NCBI RefSeq assembly: GCF_900110455.1
Contig: NZ_FOIS01000003.1
Coordinates: 699,491 to 763,490, forward strand
Reading direction: 5' to 3'
From: Natrinema salifodinae
Lineage (GTDB): Archaea; Halobacteriota; Halobacteria; Halobacteriales; Natrialbaceae
DNA: 64,000 bases
Each line of letters begins with the position of its first letter. Within the stretch, counting starts at the first letter, position 1. Both the position numbers and the translations under genes were made by a program. Shown piece after piece: positions 33,897 to 42,631 of this stretch. The notes under the pieces are model-generated. The model was not told the DNA's origin. It saw only the letters and a list, made by a program, of their open reading frames with translations, and ran no database searches.

Positions 33897-35009
33897 TCAG
33901 CTCTCGCCGACCCGAAGCACCGGCTTGATCGTCTCGCCGGTCTCCGAATCCTCGACGGCCTGGTCGATCTCCTCGAAGTCGTAGTAGGTGACGAGTTCGT
34001 CGAAGGGGAACTTCCCCTGTTGGTACAGGTCCACGAGATCCGGAATGAACTCCTGTGGATCCGAATCGCCTTCGACGATGCCGGTGATCGACCGCCCGTT
34101 GAGGATGAGTTCGTTGACGTCGTAGCTCGCCTCGGTACCCAGCGGCGGCGCGCCGACGAGACCCACCGTCCCTCGCTGGGTGAGCGTCTCGACCGCCTGT
34201 TCGGCGACATCTGCGACGCCGGTTGATTCGACGGCGTAATCAGCGCCGCCGTCGGTCAGTCCCCGAACGGTTTCGATCACGTCGTCGACCGAATCGGGAT
34301 CGACCGTCTCGGTCGCACCGAGGTCGGCGGCCCGTTCCAGACGGGACTCCTGCATGTCGACCGCGACGATCTCCGTACAGCCCTTGATATCGGCGGCCAT
34401 GATCGCCGAGAGCCCGACCGAGCCGGCGCCGAAGATCGCGATCGAGGAGCCGGCCTGGGGGTCAAGCGAATTGATGACGGCACCGGCACCGGTTTGGATG
34501 CCACACCCGAGCGGGCCGAGCAGTTCCAGCGGAACGTCGTCCTCAACGGGGACGACGTTCCGTTCGGTCGCGATAGCGTGGGTCGCGAACGACGATTGAC
34601 CGAAGAACCGGCCGCTGAGCCGTTCACCATCCCGCGAGAGCGGGGACGTCCCGTCCTCCGGACGCTGTCCGCTGAAATTGTGCTCGAAGAAGCCCTCGCA
34701 GTAGGCCGGATGACCGTCACGACAGCTGTGACAGCTCTCGTCGTAATCGAAGCTCAGAACCACCCGGTCGCCCGGGTCGACGGCCGTTACGTTCGAGCCG
34801 ACCGATTCAACCACGCCGGACCCTTCGTGGCCCAACACCGCCGGTAGCGGCGTCGGGTACAGCTGATCGCGCACGATCATATCGGTGTGGCAGACGCCGA
34901 CGCCGACGACGCGGACGAGTACTTCGTTTCCTTGTGGGTCCTCGAGGTCGACGGTCTCGATGTCGAAGGAACCGCCCTCCTCGTTGACCACGGCAGCTTC
35001 GATCTCCAT
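33897..35009 (-). CDS. Zinc-dependent alcohol dehydrogenase (aryl-alcohol type)
   Basis: The 370-residue protein is a medium-chain dehydrogenase. The catalytic zinc ligands are the Cys in GVGVCHTD, the His in LGHEGSG and the Cys in GPLGCGIQTGAGA. The structural zinc loop reads DESCHSCRDGHPAYC, so the first of the four usual cysteines is Asp. The cofactor site GAGSVGL is followed by an acidic AVDMQESR, which favours NAD. The overall look is near benzyl/aryl-alcohol dehydrogenases. The ATG at 35009 was chosen because it starts the family's EIEAAVVNE region. Confidence 0.88.
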   Translation of the reverse strand: MEIEAAVVNEEGGSFDIETVDLEDPQGNEVLVRVVGVGVCHTDMIVRDQLYPTPLPAVLGHEGSGVVESVGSNVTAVDPGDRVVLSFDYDESCHSCRDGHPAYCEGFFEHNFSGQRPEDGTSPLSRDGERLSGRFFGQSSFATHAIATERNVVPVEDDVPLELLGPLGCGIQTGAGAVINSLDPQAGSSIAIFGAGSVGLSAIMAADIKGCTEIVAVDMQESRLERAADLGATETVDPDSVDDVIETVRGLTDGGADYAVESTGVADVAEQAVETLTQRGTVGLVGAPPLGTEASYDVNELILNGRSITGIVEGDSDPQEFIPDLVDLYQQGKFPFDELVTYYDFEEIDQAVEDSETGETIKPVLRVGES

Positions 35010-35079
35010 GCGTGTCTTGGTACTGAATACCAAGCAATGAACGTTGTGCACGGACTGGCAACGGGGCCGCAGTCAGGCG

Positions 35080-36201
35080 TCAGGCGCGGTCCGCTTTGCG
35101 CGCGCCGGAGTCACCGGCGTCGTCGGTATCCGAGAAGCGCGACTCCGCGACGGCGAAGGTCAGCGTGCTCACGATCCCGAGCAGCGTGCCCGCCGTCAGG
35201 GCCGCCGCGAAGTACGTGATCTCCACTCGGTCGAGGAAGAACGCGCTCACGGCGTGGAGGACGATCGCGATCGAGAGCACGTAGAACGGCGCGTTGAGGT
35301 AGCGCCACTCCAGCGTGCCGGCGATGTACTCGTCGGTGATCTGGCCGAGACTGGTGGTAACCCCCGCAGCGGCGATCCAGTGGACCGACCCGTTCACGAA
35401 GGCGGCGAGCAGAACCGGGAGTTCGGCGTCGCCGACGGCCGACTCCCGGACCGCCTCGAGCGTGTCGAATCCGTTGACACAGCCCAGCGCGAACAGCGCG
35501 GCCGCGACGACGTACGCCAGCAGCGTCGTCCGACCGGCGTACAGCGACCGACGGGCACGTTCGACCGCCGCGTCGAGTCGGTCGCCCAGTCCCAGGCCCC
35601 GCGAGATGAGATAGAGACCGAGCAGGGCCGACGTCGTCCCCAGAACGAATCCCGGAAGCTCGAGTAGCGTTCCGATCAGCGCGAGCGGATAGATCAACAG
35701 GAGGATTCCCAGCGGAATGAGGAGCGTTCCGCGCGTCTCGGGGTCGTCTAACACCTGCTTGATCGTGTAGTACATCGACTCGAGGTTCTGGGCCTGGCGG
35801 ACGACGACTCGGCGGACGCCGTCGATCGGGACGCGCGAGCGGATGATCGGGATGACGGACTCGTCTTGCGCGCCGTCGGTGACCACGAGTGCGGTGACGT
35901 CTTCGGCGGTGGAGAGGCTCGCGAGAACGGTATCGACCTCGTCGCCGACTTCGCGGTTGGCGCTGACGTCGCCCTGATCGTTGCCGGTGACGACCGCGAC
36001 CTCGACGCTCTCGTCGCGGTCGGCCAGGTCGTCGTAAACGTGCAACCCCTGAAAGATGACGTTGACGTCCGAGTCCTCCGGATCCGCGGTCGCGAGGGCG
36101 ACGGCCGCCTCCTCGACGGGCTCGCGACCGATGACCGGCGTCATAAATCCGGTCTTGCGGCCGAGGTCGTCGTCGAGGTCGACGCACAGAACCAACAGCA
36201 T
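35080..36201 (-). CDS. DUF373 membrane protein
   Basis: The 373-residue protein has a soluble N-terminal half (LLVLCVDLDDDLGRKTGF, VNVIFQGLHVYDDLA) with the Asp-rich VDLDDD motif, and about six membrane segments in the second half. This is the DUF373 family found across archaea, of unknown function. The acidic N-terminal motif resembles a metal or nucleotide site but this is only a guess. Genes on both sides are unrelated. Confidence 0.85.
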   Translation of the reverse strand: MLLVLCVDLDDDLGRKTGFMTPVIGREPVEEAAVALATADPEDSDVNVIFQGLHVYDDLADRDESVEVAVVTGNDQGDVSANREVGDEVDTVLASLSTAEDVTALVVTDGAQDESVIPIIRSRVPIDGVRRVVVRQAQNLESMYYTIKQVLDDPETRGTLLIPLGILLLIYPLALIGTLLELPGFVLGTTSALLGLYLISRGLGLGDRLDAAVERARRSLYAGRTTLLAYVVAAALFALGCVNGFDTLEAVRESAVGDAELPVLLAAFVNGSVHWIAAAGVTTSLGQITDEYIAGTLEWRYLNAPFYVLSIAIVLHAVSAFFLDRVEITYFAAALTAGTLLGIVSTLTFAVAESRFSDTDDAGDSGARKADRA

Positions 36202-36372
36202 CGGGTCGTGGTTGCACGCCGCGGTATTTCCCTCTTCTGGGACGATCTAACCGATCGCACGGAGGGCGGACGTCCCGGCCGCGGCGGTCGATCCGAATAC
36301 CCGTCGCGAAGGCGGCCGGTACTGCGGCTCGGATCCGGTCAGTTTCGCACGGCTTTTGAGGCTCGGACGGCT

Positions 36373-37380
36373 ATGGACCATCGAATGATCTCGAAGGGCT
36401 GTGAGCAGTGCGCGAAAGGCGGCAAAATGGTGCTGTTCGTCTACGGGTATTGCGATCAGCGCGACTGCTTCTACTGCCCACTCGGCGAGAACCGCAAGAA
36501 CGTCACCGACGTGTACGCTAACGAACGGCTCGTCGAGAGCGACGAAGACGTCATCACGGAAGCCACCCGGATGGACGCACTCGGCACCTCGATCACCGGC
36601 GGCGAGCCCCAGGAGGCCCTCGACCGGACCTGCCACTACCTCGAACTCCTGAAAGACGAATTCGGCGAGGACCACCACACTCACCTCTACACCGGCATCA
36701 CAGGCGGTCGGGAGAACATGCGCCGGCTCTCGGAGGCCGGTCTCGACGAGATTCGCTTCCACCCGCCGTACGAGCAGTGGGGTGACCTCCACGGCACCGA
36801 ATGGGAGGACATCCTCTACATCGCTCGCGAAGAAGGCCTCACACCCGCCTTCGAAATCCCCGGTATCCGCGCCGAGGAGGAGTTCCTCGAGTTCTTGGAC
36901 GAGGGCGCCGCCGAGTTCTGCAACGTCAACGAGTTCGAGATGTCCCAAGGCAACTACCGCCGGATGCAGGAACAGGGCTTCGAACTCAAGGACGACCACA
37001 TGAGCGCTGTCGACGGCTCCCGCGAGGATATCCTCGAAGCGATGGGCGACCACGAAAAGGTCTACTTCTGTACGTCCGTCTTCAAGGACGCCGCCCAGCA
37101 CCGCCGCCGCCTGAAACGCATGGCCCGGAACGTCCGCCGCGAGTTCGACGACGTCACCGACGATGGCACCCTCGTCTACGGGAAAACGTACGCCGAGGCC
37201 GAACGCTTCGAGGCGCTCGGCGTCCCCGAGGAGTTCTACACCGTCAAAACGAACCACGTCGAGGTCGCCTGGTGGCTCCTCGAGGAAATGATCGAAGAGG
37301 GCGACCTCGAGGAGGGTGAGATCGTCGAACAGTATCCGACCTACGACGGCCAGGTCGTCGAGCGGACGCCGCTGGCCTGA
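36373..37380 (+). CDS. Radical SAM protein (COG2108 type)
   Basis: The 335-residue protein has a radical SAM cluster motif in YGYCDQRDCFYCPLGENR: C27, C32 and C35, a CX4CX2C spacing instead of the usual CX3CX2C. A second N-terminal pair C10/C13 (KGCEQC) may bind another cluster or zinc. Downstream are the GEP-type motif TSITGGEPQ and HLYTGITGG. The family resembles the pyruvate formate-lyase activating enzyme but its reaction is unknown. A TATA-like GGCTTTTGAGG is about 20-26 bases before the chosen ATG at 36373. MISKGC at 36385 is an alternative start. Confidence 0.85.
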   Translation: MDHRMISKGCEQCAKGGKMVLFVYGYCDQRDCFYCPLGENRKNVTDVYANERLVESDEDVITEATRMDALGTSITGGEPQEALDRTCHYLELLKDEFGEDHHTHLYTGITGGRENMRRLSEAGLDEIRFHPPYEQWGDLHGTEWEDILYIAREEGLTPAFEIPGIRAEEEFLEFLDEGAAEFCNVNEFEMSQGNYRRMQEQGFELKDDHMSAVDGSREDILEAMGDHEKVYFCTSVFKDAAQHRRRLKRMARNVRREFDDVTDDGTLVYGKTYAEAERFEALGVPEEFYTVKTNHVEVAWWLLEEMIEEGDLEEGEIVEQYPTYDGQVVERTPLA

Positions 37381-37463
37381 CTGCGAACGCGAGAACGAGA
37401 CGACGGTTCGTGTCCGTGTCCTTGCGAGGTACGAGCGGCGGCTACGGTGACCAGCCGTCGAAT

Positions 37464-37578
37464 GCAGCATTTCAGGGCTGCGCGGCGCGTACGGACTGGG
37501 CTGTGCGGTATTGGGCACAGTATAACGATCGTTCCGCGGCGGTCAACGCTGCGGAACCGAGCGTCTCGAGCCGAGACG
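37464..37578. other. Four consecutive inverted repeats (possible structured RNA or terminators)
   Basis: In 115 bases of the gap after the radical SAM gene there are four perfect dyads one after another. They are GCAGC/GCTGC (37464-37481), CTGTGC/GCACAG (37501-37520), GTTCCGC/GCGGAAC (37531-37557) and CGTCTCG/CGAGACG (37562-37578). No open frame of good codon use covers the region. It could be a terminator set, a leader for the lipoprotein gene or a small structured RNA. Alternatively, GC-rich sequence may form some stems by chance. Confidence 0.45.
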
Positions 37579-37657
37579 GACCCGTTCATCGCCGAACGAG
37601 CCACTGTCGCTTATCTGGGATGTAATAATGGGACCCCATCGAGAACGGGCGGCTACG

Positions 37658-38425
37658 ATGCAGTTTAGAAAACTCGCTATCGTCGCGGTTGCACTGCTCG
37701 TGGCCCTCTCGGGCTGCAGTGCCCTCGGCGGGTCACAGACGGGTGCGCAGTCGAATGACACGACAGAAGACGACACGGAGGAGCCGGGAACCGAAGATCT
37801 CGGCGATGACGTCGATTCGAACGGCGCTACGGATTCGAATACGGAGAGTACTGGCACGGAGACCGACACGGACGGCGGTGGAGACGGTGGAGACGACACG
37901 GCCGACGCGGAGTGGCATCCGCCCGAGGAACCGAACCGGCCGTTGGAGGATAAGCGCGAAGACCGCATCGAAAGCGTCGAGTTCGTCGACAAAGAGCCCG
38001 CGGAAAACGGCGAGGGCTACTCGAACTTCAACCTCGAAGTCACCGCCAACACAAGCATGGAGAACGTCGATCCGCCGGAACACGGCGACGTGATCGGCGA
38101 ACCGTATTTCTTCGTCAAGATCAACGAGGGAGAGGGCGAGCGAAAGATCGTCGAGCGCACCGGCCAGGTCCAGATGGACGAAAACGGCACGTACAACATC
38201 GACGTTCGACCGGCCGGCATCGAGGAGTTCGGCGAGCGGTCGCTGACCGTCGAGGTCTTCCTGATGGACGAGGACAAAGACTGGGACGACATCTACGACG
38301 CCGTCGGGGAGGATATCCACTTCAATCCGGAGACAGAGTCGGAGACCGAAACTGAGACGGAAACCGAGACGGAGTCAGCGTCGGAGACCGACGACGCCGA
38401 CGAGACGGAATCGAGCGACCAGTAA
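37658..38425 (+). CDS. Acidic surface lipoprotein
   Basis: The 255-residue protein has a lipoprotein signal MQFRKLAIVAVALLVALSGC with the Cys of the lipobox at residue 20. A disordered Thr/Asp/Glu/Gly-rich stretch leads to a folded part of about 130 residues (RIESVEFVDKEPAENGEGYSNF to SLTVEVFLMDEDKDWDDI) that looks beta-rich. The tail is a Glu-Thr repeat. The ATG at 37658 is preferred to one 30 bases earlier because it gives a clean signal peptide. The role is unknown; it is probably a cell-surface adhesin or carrier. Confidence 0.75.
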   Translation: MQFRKLAIVAVALLVALSGCSALGGSQTGAQSNDTTEDDTEEPGTEDLGDDVDSNGATDSNTESTGTETDTDGGGDGGDDTADAEWHPPEEPNRPLEDKREDRIESVEFVDKEPAENGEGYSNFNLEVTANTSMENVDPPEHGDVIGEPYFFVKINEGEGERKIVERTGQVQMDENGTYNIDVRPAGIEEFGERSLTVEVFLMDEDKDWDDIYDAVGEDIHFNPETESETETETETETESASETDDADETESSDQ

Positions 38426-38469
38426 CGCGAGCAACCGGCGATCGACCGCGGTCGCCGTCGACGAGCCGA

Positions 38470-39819
38470 TCAGTCGAGCGCGGTCGGGTCGACTTCCGGC
38501 AGCGTAATCAGATTCTCGCGGCCGATCCGAAGCTTTTCGATCTCTCCGTCCTCGTCCATCTGGGAGAGCAACTGCGAGACTTTGGCGTTCGACCAGCCGG
38601 TCTCCTTGACGATGGAGGCCTGCTTCATTCGTCCGTTGTTTCGTCTGAGCAGCCGAAGGACGCGTTCCTCGTCGCTCAGCAGTTCGGGATCGATCGCGTC
38701 GTCGATATCCTCTTCGAACTCGAGTTCGGTTCCTGACGCGGGTCTGGACCCGGGGCCCTCCGACGTGGACGACGGTACACCCGCATCGGTGATCGACTCG
38801 CCGCCATCGTTTCCGGCAGCTGGGGCGGGCTCAGGTCCGTCCTGAGTACTCCCACGGCCGAACCACTGGGAGAGTCCGAGCGACTCGGCGGCGTCCGCTG
38901 GTACCCGATCGGACGGGATCGGAAGACCGTCGTCGTGGCGTCGCGCGAGGAGGTAGCTGCCGATACCGACGAGGATCGTGAGTCCGATGAAGCCAACGAG
39001 CAACCAGCCACTTCTCGAGAACAGCGGCCTTTCATTGGCGCTTCGGACGATCGTGATCTCGAGGCCTTCTTCACTAAACTCGTGTGGCCCCTCCCAGACG
39101 AGCGCACCGTTTTCGGTTCCCGTCGGCGAATCGACGAACGCGTAGTTAGCCGGCGGTTCGATGACGAAGCGTTGGCCCTCCGTCAGCGTGCTGATTAAGG
39201 GTCCATTATCCGTCTGAAGACCATCACTGACGCGAATTCGATCGCCGTCGACCGTCGCGAAGTTCGTCCACGTAAACGAATAGGAGATGACGCCGACGCG
39301 AACATCACTTTCAGCTTCGCCTTCGATCGAGGCCTGGCGATCAGTCTCGAGCGACTCGATCCGTCCATCGTCCCAGCCGGCGTTCTCGATCGTCATCTCG
39401 CGATCGGTCGATTCGGAAGCGAGCGACGCATACCGTGCGAATAGACTCGGATTCAACGAGGAATCCCGTGTTCCCGAAGCGACCTCGGTGGCGTATTCGT
39501 CGAAGACTTCGGCCTCGGTTTCGTTAGTCACGAGAAACCGGCTTTCGATCGTCCATTCCGCGTCTCCGGTATCCGTGATCCCGATCCGGATTACCTGCCA
39601 GGTGTCGGGCCGTTCCAGCGGTTCGCCGGCTGATTGTGACGAAACCGACGAGACGGAGTGTTGCTGTTCGAGGGCTGGGGCCGGGGCAGAGGGTGACGCT
39701 GAGGGGGACCGCTCGACGGTCGTCGGGGCGTGACTTGACGATGTGGCGGCCACTGCCCCCAGACCGGACGTGGCGAGGAGGATTGTGAGGGCGAGTGTGG
39801 CGGCAGTGGAAATCCGCAT
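38470..39819 (-). CDS. Membrane-bound HTH regulator with extracellular domain (DUF7345/DUF7343-like)
   Basis: The 449-residue protein has a signal peptide, an outside domain of about 250 residues (DTWQVIRIGITDTGDAEWTIESR and VGVISYSFTWTNF), one membrane segment near 262-285, a cytoplasmic linker and a C-terminal winged helix-turn-helix (LLSDEERVLRLLRRNNGRMKQASIVKETGWSNAKVSQLL). This layout suggests a one-protein surface sensor that regulates genes directly. I recall the domains as DUF7345 and DUF7343. It is divergent from the secreted-protein gene at 39980, its most likely target. Confidence 0.8.
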   Translation of the reverse strand: MRISTAATLALTILLATSGLGAVAATSSSHAPTTVERSPSASPSAPAPALEQQHSVSSVSSQSAGEPLERPDTWQVIRIGITDTGDAEWTIESRFLVTNETEAEVFDEYATEVASGTRDSSLNPSLFARYASLASESTDREMTIENAGWDDGRIESLETDRQASIEGEAESDVRVGVISYSFTWTNFATVDGDRIRVSDGLQTDNGPLISTLTEGQRFVIEPPANYAFVDSPTGTENGALVWEGPHEFSEEGLEITIVRSANERPLFSRSGWLLVGFIGLTILVGIGSYLLARRHDDGLPIPSDRVPADAAESLGLSQWFGRGSTQDGPEPAPAAGNDGGESITDAGVPSSTSEGPGSRPASGTELEFEEDIDDAIDPELLSDEERVLRLLRRNNGRMKQASIVKETGWSNAKVSQLLSQMDEDGEIEKLRIGRENLITLPEVDPTALD

Positions 39820-39979
39820 GCGTACCAACGGGTGGTTTCCCGGGGGAAAAAACACTTTCCATCGAAAAATAAACCGTTACCGTCGACTGTGAATCGGCTC
39901 AGTAGTCGTGTTAGCTGCTCGTCTCGTCTCTCATCGGTAGACGACCAGTTTTTGTATCAGGAGCCCGTACGGTGTTCTG
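39820..39979. promoter_or_regulatory. Divergent promoter region of the regulator and the secreted-protein gene
   Basis: The 160-base gap holds two TATA-like sites. One on the minus strand near 39850-39858 (AAGTGTTTTTT) serves the regulator, about 31 bases before its ATG. One on the plus strand at 39949-39957 (GTTTTTGTA) serves the secreted-protein gene, about 27 bases before its ATG at 39980. The sequence between is ordinary apart from a T-rich tract. Confidence 0.5.
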
Positions 39980-41194
39980 ATGAATAACGCGACGCCCGCC
40001 CTCCTCGCGTTCCTTCTCGTCCTCTCGCTGCCCGCGATGCCCGTCGTCGCGGCAAGCCCTGACGGTGGGAACAGCCGCGAATCCGACATGTCCCTGCAGC
40101 GATCTCCGGCGGTACAAACGGCACCGACTGAAATTGAAAATACAACGAACCGCCTCAGACTTACCGGGGACGTTACAAGTGAGTACAAGAGTTACAGCCC
40201 GGACCTTGGAGTCGCCCTCGCCAGTGCCGACGACGAACTTCGGATCGACCAGGAGCAGTACACCATCGTCGACGACGAATTTGAGACTGCGACCACCGAG
40301 GAACGGGAGATCCTTATCCAGACTGCATACGAGCGGCTCATGGACCGGGCCGATACCCTCGAACAACGCGAACGCGAAGCGGTAGCTGACCACGCGTCCG
40401 GTGACCGCTCGACCGACGAATTGCTACAGACGCTCTTGCGGAACCACAATGAGGCGGCAAAGCTCTCCGAGACGCTCGAGGAGTTAGATGCACGCGCTGC
40501 TCACGTGCCGGGTTATTCGCTCACCACGAAACGCGCCGACGAGAAAATTTTCGATGTACACCGGACCCCGGTCCGAAAGAACCTCGAACAGGTATCCGAG
40601 ACTGCAGCCGATGATTCTCACGATGTAGTCGTCTCGACGTCGCAGAACGGGTACAGCCTCTCAATGATGGAGGGAAGTCGGTACATCATCGAGACGACAA
40701 GGTTCGATAACCGAAATAAGACGGCACCCAACCAGTTTGAAGATCGCGAAGCGTACGACCGTACGTTGGAACTGTATCCGTGGACTGACGAGCACGGCAA
40801 TCCGCACTTCCAGGACAACAGCCCCGACCATTATTGGACCGAAATCAGTCACGATCACGGACGACTCGAAGTCTACCTCGACGGTGGCGCCGGAGATATC
40901 TACCGCGAGGTGCAAGAACTCTCTTCGCCCTCGCTTCCTTCGAACGACCACGGACCCTGGTCCAATAACAGTGTGAATATGACTGTAAACAAAACACTGC
41001 CAAACGGACCGATCAAAGTCACCACCACCGATGTAGAAACGGACGAGCCAGAGACGGCAACGATCACGATCGATGGCTTCGAACTCGGCGAAACCGATGA
41101 GGATGGAACGATCTGGGTGAACCGGCCAGTCGGCACGCACGAACTTAAAGCGGAGACGGCGAATGGGACCGTCGAGGCGATAATAACGGAGTAG
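39980..41194 (+). CDS. Secreted protein (DUF7096-like)
   Basis: The 404-residue protein begins with a signal peptide (NNATPALLAFLLVLSLPAMPVVAA) and continues with a charged helical part (EEREILIQTAYERLMDRADTLEQREREAVADHASGDRST) that resembles a haloarchaeal family I recall as DUF7096. It ends in a small beta domain (ETATITIDGFELGETDEDGTIWV) like a carboxypeptidase regulatory or surface repeat. It is more AT-rich than its neighbours. The stop codon is followed by an inverted repeat. Confidence 0.7.
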   Translation: MNNATPALLAFLLVLSLPAMPVVAASPDGGNSRESDMSLQRSPAVQTAPTEIENTTNRLRLTGDVTSEYKSYSPDLGVALASADDELRIDQEQYTIVDDEFETATTEEREILIQTAYERLMDRADTLEQREREAVADHASGDRSTDELLQTLLRNHNEAAKLSETLEELDARAAHVPGYSLTTKRADEKIFDVHRTPVRKNLEQVSETAADDSHDVVVSTSQNGYSLSMMEGSRYIIETTRFDNRNKTAPNQFEDREAYDRTLELYPWTDEHGNPHFQDNSPDHYWTEISHDHGRLEVYLDGGAGDIYREVQELSSPSLPSNDHGPWSNNSVNMTVNKTLPNGPIKVTTTDVETDEPETATITIDGFELGETDEDGTIWVNRPVGTHELKAETANGTVEAIITE

Positions 41195-41213
41195 TTCCGG
41201 GATACCTGGAACT
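41193..41213 (+). terminator. Inverted repeat at the end of the secreted-protein gene
   Basis: AGTTCC at 41193-41198 pairs with GGAACT at 41208-41213 over a 9-base loop. It begins inside the stop codon. A short stem like this could mark the transcript end, or it may be coincidental. Confidence 0.3.
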
Positions 41214-41303
41214 CGATTTCGTGAGCGCCGGCTGTTTGGCTAGTGATTGATCGCTACTGTATCGGGTTGAAGTTTATACGCGGAGACGCGGCCAGAGGGC
41301 CAC

Positions 41304-41807
41304 GTGAACGCAGGGTCGACCCACTGTAGACACCAGCCACGTCTAACTCCGCGCGCCGTCACTCCGACCATCGGCGTCGTTATTCTCCTCGCACTCACCG
41401 TCTGCCTGGCCGCCGTCGTCGCGGTCGGCGTCGGCGCCTGGTCGCTCGACGAACCCGGACCGAGGGCAACCTTTGAACTCGCGGCCGACAGCGATCGGTC
41501 GGCGATCACGATCGACCACGTCGCCGGAGACGACGTCGACGTCGAGACGCTGTCGGTGACGATCGCGATCGACGGAACGACGGTAGCCGAACAGCCGCCA
41601 GTGCCGTTCGTCGGTGCGAAGGGATTCGACGGCGCACCGAAAGGGCCGTTCAACGGCAAAACGGAGTCAAAATGGACTGCGGGAGAGCGGGCCGGCGTGA
41701 CTCTCGCCACGACGAACGAGCCGGACCTGACCGCGGGTGATTCGGTTACCGTCACGCTCGCCGTCGAGGGACGGCGGATTGCCGAACTCGAGACGGTGGC
41801 GACCTGA
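41304..41807 (+). CDS. Type IV pilin-like protein
   Basis: The 167-residue protein starts at a GTG, 27 or so bases after a TATA-like GTTTATACGCG. Its N-terminus contains RAVTPTIGVVILLALTVCLAAVVAVGVGAW, a short basic start then a hydrophobic helix, as in haloarchaeal pilins with a PilD cleavage site just before the helix. The mature part is beta-rich and acidic. It is probably processed by a prepilin peptidase and displayed at the surface. It has no pilus-assembly neighbours. Confidence 0.75.
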   Translation: MNAGSTHCRHQPRLTPRAVTPTIGVVILLALTVCLAAVVAVGVGAWSLDEPGPRATFELAADSDRSAITIDHVAGDDVDVETLSVTIAIDGTTVAEQPPVPFVGAKGFDGAPKGPFNGKTESKWTAGERAGVTLATTNEPDLTAGDSVTVTLAVEGRRIAELETVAT

Positions 41808-41848
41808 CGTGGCGGGCGCTGAGTCGCCAGGCGCACTCGGGTAGCTGC

Positions 41849-42472
41849 TCACTCGGGAGCGCGGCCGATCGTGGTGATCGCGACGTCGGGATTGTACGAC
41901 GGACCCATGAATGCGTGTTTGACGTCCTCGAAGCCGGCGGCCTTGAACATCCGATCGGCCTCGTACTCGTCGTAGAAGAGCATGATCGCGTCGGCCAGAC
42001 GCTGGGTGATCGGGTTGTCGGGGTAGTTCGGGCCGACGACCAGGAACTGGCCGCCCGGTTTCAGGACGCGCCGGATCTCCCGGAGCGCGAGGATCGGATT
42101 CGGCCAATACTCGATCGAGCCCGACGACCAGACGACGTCGAAGGTGTCGGTCGCGAAGGGCAGCCGCTCGGCGTCGCCGCGGTGGAAGTGGACCGGGGGT
42201 GCGCGTTTGCCGAACTTCTCGTAGGCCTGGTCGAGTTGATGTTCGCTCTGGTCGAGCGCGTAGACCTCGTCGACGTGCTCGAGGAGGCCTTCGGTCGCGA
42301 AGCCGGTGCCACAGCCGAGGTCGAGCACCGTCATGTCCTCCTCGAAATCGAGCAGGGAGAGGGCCTCGGTACGCATGTCTTCGGTCCAGATGAACGGATT
42401 GACCCAGTCGTAGACCCGCGAGAGGTACTTGTAGAACAGTCGAGCCCGGGCCTTGTTCTCGAGAACTCCCAT
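41849..42472 (-). CDS. Class I SAM methyltransferase (UbiE/MPBQ-like)
   Basis: The 207-residue protein has the SAM motif TVLDLGCGTGFATEG, post-motif LDQSEHQL, then DAERLPFATDTFDVVWSSG and the RRVLKPGGQFLVVGPNYPDNP strand. The start MGVLENKARARLFYKYLSRVYDWVNPFIW resembles plant and archaeal quinone-ring methyltransferases (MPBQ/MSBQ or UbiE type), so menaquinone methylation is a reasonable guess. The ATG at 42472 was chosen because it begins this conserved start. It is divergent from the ATP synthase operon. Confidence 0.8.
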   Translation of the reverse strand: MGVLENKARARLFYKYLSRVYDWVNPFIWTEDMRTEALSLLDFEEDMTVLDLGCGTGFATEGLLEHVDEVYALDQSEHQLDQAYEKFGKRAPPVHFHRGDAERLPFATDTFDVVWSSGSIEYWPNPILALREIRRVLKPGGQFLVVGPNYPDNPITQRLADAIMLFYDEYEADRMFKAAGFEDVKHAFMGPSYNPDVAITTIGRAPE

Positions 42473-42583
42473 TGGGGATGAGTTTCGGTCCGGCCGGCAT
42501 ATGTCTACTGTTCCGCGCCGTCGGACGAACCGCGGGTAACACTCGATTAGCGGCGGTTCGATGCCGGACGTACTGAGGGACTT

Positions 42584-42600
42584 TCGCAACTACCATATAC
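42584..42600 (+). promoter_or_regulatory. Promoter of the atp operon
   Basis: A CGCAAC-type BRE is followed by ACCATATAC at 42592-42600. The TATA-like core lies about 36 bases before the ATG of atpH, giving a short leader. This is the only promoter I see before the eight ATP synthase genes. Confidence 0.55.
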
Positions 42601-42631
42601 GCGCTCTCGCAAACGTCCGACTGCTTAGAGT

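Noticed and set aside
38330-38400. GAGACGGAAACC repeats in the lipoprotein tail as a CRISPR-like or satellite array
   Set aside because: The unit is a Glu-Thr coding repeat of 6-12 bases with no spacers and ends with the gene.
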